DNA from: SURF-28 sp034521465 | Lineage (GTDB): Bacteria > Bacteroidota > Ignavibacteria > Ignavibacteriales > Melioribacteraceae | Direction: 5' to 3' | DNA length: 64,000 bases | Assembly: GCA_034521465.1 (NCBI GenBank) | Contig: JAXHMN010000025.1 | Span: 62,001-126,000, forward strand | Notes under the pieces: model-generated | What the model saw: only the letters and a program-made list of their open reading frames with translations | Database searches by the model: none | What the model was told of the DNA's origin: nothing | Translations under genes and position numbers: made by a program | Shown here: positions 62,347-64,000 of the stretch, in pieces | Numbering within the stretch: position 1 is the first letter of the stretch | Layout of the letters: each line of letters begins with the position of its first letter

Positions 62347-64000
62347 ATGGATTCTTCAAAATTTAACCGGACGAACAAAAGAGCCGGCAGATTAACATCA
62401 CGGCTGATGAACAAAATTACCCGCAATAGATACATTCTCCCCTCTTTAGTTTTTGCTGCATTTTTATTGATCACTTACTTTAATTGGGATTTTGCAAATA
62501 CAACAAGAAAAAATGAATTCCAATCTTATTTTGAATATCGAGCAAGAGATGTTGAGGAACGCATTGAGCAGCGGATTATTGGTTATAAGCAAATACTTAA
62601 AAGTACGCTGGGCTTATTCAATGCTAGTGGCGAGGTCAACCGTAAAGAATTCCGTTCATTCTTTAATTCCCAAAATCTCGATGAAACTTATCCGGGAATA
62701 CAAGGTGTTGGCTTTTCATTAATAATTCCGCCGGAGCAAATTAAAAAGCATACTACCGAAATTCGTAATGAAGGTTTTCCCGAATACAAACTCTGGCCGG
62801 AAGGAATTAGGGAAACATACACTTCTATAATTTATCTTGAGCCATTCGAAAAACTTAATCTCCGTGCATTCGGATATGATATGTATTCCGAACCTGTCCG
62901 CAGAAAAGCAATGGAAACGGCACGGGACTCAAACAAAGCAGTCATATCCGGAAGAGTTGACCTGGTACAAGAAACGGGAAGCGAAACTCAAGCAGGTTTC
63001 CTTATCTATTTACCGGTCTATAAAATAGGAAAGCCGCATACTAACTTGCTTGATAGACGGAAGAACATTATCGGTTGGGTTTATTCTCCTTTTAGAATGG
63101 GAGATTTCATGGAAGGTATTTTTGGTGAACGAAGTGAAGATCTTGATGTTGAAATTTATGACGGCGAAAATATTTCGGACGAAACGAAAATGTATAGTTC
63201 CAATACTCACAATGCGAAACTGAATAATCCATCAACAATAGAAAAAGTGCTTGATTTTAATGAGCATGAGTGGACAGTGTTAATTAATTATACCCCTCAA
63301 TTAGAATCACGATTAGGATTTAATACTGCAAGTATAATTCTAATCGTTGGATTGAGTTTAAGCATACTGCTTACGCTAATTACATATCTGCTTATAAATA
63401 AAAGGATATTAACTGCTAATGCTAACGCTGAACGCAAGATAGCCGGAGATTTGTTGAAGAAGCTTCAAGAAGACCAACAGATACTGCTCGACAACATTCC
63501 TGCATGGGTTTTCTATAAGGATACCGAGAATCGGTTCATCCGCGTTAACAAAACTCTTGCCGATGTAATGGGAATGACTATCGATCAATTAGACGGCAAA
63601 TCACTTTTTGATATTTTCCCGAAAGAACGAGCAGAGGCATACTGGAAAGATGATAAAGAAGTATTAGACTCAGGTACTTCTAAAAGTAGAATTATTGAAT
63701 CAATGGAATCACCGAACGGAAATATTTGGGTGCAGACAGATAAAATACCGTATAGAGATGAGCAAGGAAAGATAACCGGTTTGATTGGCTTTTCTCTCGA
63801 TATCACGAAACGTAAAGATGCCGAAGATGAATTAAAGAAAAGCTATGAACAAATAACCAAAATCAACGCTCAAAAAGATAAATTCTTTTCTATAATAGCA
63901 CACGATTTGAGAAGTCCGTTCAACGGTTTTATTGGGTTATCGGGGTTAATGGCAGATAGTTCCGAAGAATTTTCAACGGCTGAATTTGTTGAGCATAGTA
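62347..64000 (+). CDS. CHASE-domain sensor histidine kinase, 3' end outside window
   Basis: At least 551 residues, continuous frame to the edge. TM1 at about 29-47 (YILPSLVFAAFLLITYFNW), extracellular CHASE domain (about 75-240, with RIIGYKQILKSTLGLFNASG, YPGIQGVGFSLIIPPEQ, GYDMYSEPVRRKAMETARDS), TM2 near 325-345 (TASIILIVGLSLSILLTLIT), one PAS domain (LLDNIPAWVFYKDTENRFI) and the start of HisKA with the phospho-His at about 519 (FSIIAHDLRSPFNGFIG). It senses an unknown external signal. The HisKA box is nearly the same as that of the CheB-CheR kinase at 22771, so both may feed the same regulators. Confidence 0.9.
   Translation, partial: MDSSKFNRTNKRAGRLTSRLMNKITRNRYILPSLVFAAFLLITYFNWDFANTTRKNEFQSYFEYRARDVEERIEQRIIGYKQILKSTLGLFNASGEVNRKEFRSFFNSQNLDETYPGIQGVGFSLIIPPEQIKKHTTEIRNEGFPEYKLWPEGIRETYTSIIYLEPFEKLNLRAFGYDMYSEPVRRKAMETARDSNKAVISGRVDLVQETGSETQAGFLIYLPVYKIGKPHTNLLDRRKNIIGWVYSPFRMGDFMEGIFGERSEDLDVEIYDGENISDETKMYSSNTHNAKLNNPSTIEKVLDFNEHEWTVLINYTPQLESRLGFNTASIILIVGLSLSILLTLITYLLINKRILTANANAERKIAGDLLKKLQEDQQILLDNIPAWVFYKDTENRFIRVNKTLADVMGMTIDQLDGKSLFDIFPKERAEAYWKDDKEVLDSGTSKSRIIESMESPNGNIWVQTDKIPYRDEQGKITGLIGFSLDITKRKDAEDELKKSYEQITKINAQKDKFFSIIAHDLRSPFNGFIGLSGLMADSSEEFSTAEFVEHS

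Noticed and set aside
1..64000. tRNA, rRNA or known riboswitch
   Set aside because: None was recognised by eye on either strand; I could not run a covariance search, so short RNAs may have been missed.

Overview
The window is AT-rich bacterial chromosome from the Bacteroidota/Chlorobiota side of the FCB group, most likely an ignavibacterium. The evidence is the type IX secretion tail with a YPNPFNPST-type motif at the end of the 29.1-30.1 kb protein, a TonB-dependent receptor with a carboxypeptidase-regulatory-like N-terminus, many lipoproteins and OmpA proteins, a YaiO-like porin and abundant REP-like palindromes. No rRNA, tRNA or CRISPR array was seen. Many genes are broken by single-base indels, usually in short homopolymers. 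They look like uncorrected consensus errors rather than true decay, so I annotate such loci as single genes and give the break points.

Layout. 0-7 kb: a TonB receptor (minus strand, runs off the left edge), a SpoIIE-type phosphatase, a glycosyltransferase, an ATP-grasp-like protein, a REP-associated transposase with REP-like hairpins, an orphan DUF433 antitoxin and a thioredoxin-like protein. 7.3-14 kb: an unusual cluster encoding a PqqD-like protein, an ATP-grasp ligase, a PLP decarboxylase with a leader-peptide-like N-terminus, a GxxExxY protein, a urea transporter fused to an M23 peptidase, an outer-membrane barrel and a TPR protein. 14-16.3 kb: about 30 REP-like palindromes around a Y1 (IS200-like) transposase.

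16.3-64 kb is a long, almost entirely plus-strand stress and envelope island. It holds two NarL/LuxR-type response regulators with atypical receiver domains, a KaiC homologue, an Mla-type lipid transport locus, a CheB-CheR-PAS histidine kinase, a CHASE histidine kinase and a diadenylate cyclase fused to a YbbR region. It also holds an HPF-like ribosome hibernation factor, YtxH, GlsB/YeaQ, lmo0937, Thivi_2564 and DUF3185-like small membrane proteins, sll1863-like, DUF4398 and OmpA lipoproteins, a multihaem cytochrome, a B12 radical SAM enzyme, a GT4/GH130 mannan-type module and two ice-binding-like (DUF3494) surface proteins.

The most striking feature is a conserved element of about 37 bp, present 15 times between 17.0 and 62.3 kb. 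It is always on the plus strand and always 50-270 bp upstream of a start codon, including those of kaiC, the cyclase gene, the peptidase gene and the CHASE kinase gene. It has an imperfect dyad (AAAGATG ... CATCC(C)TTT) and ends in CGATTG. I infer that it is the operator/promoter element of an undescribed stress regulon, plausibly controlled by the two encoded response regulators and their kinases. One copy precedes a probable small RNA with its own terminator.
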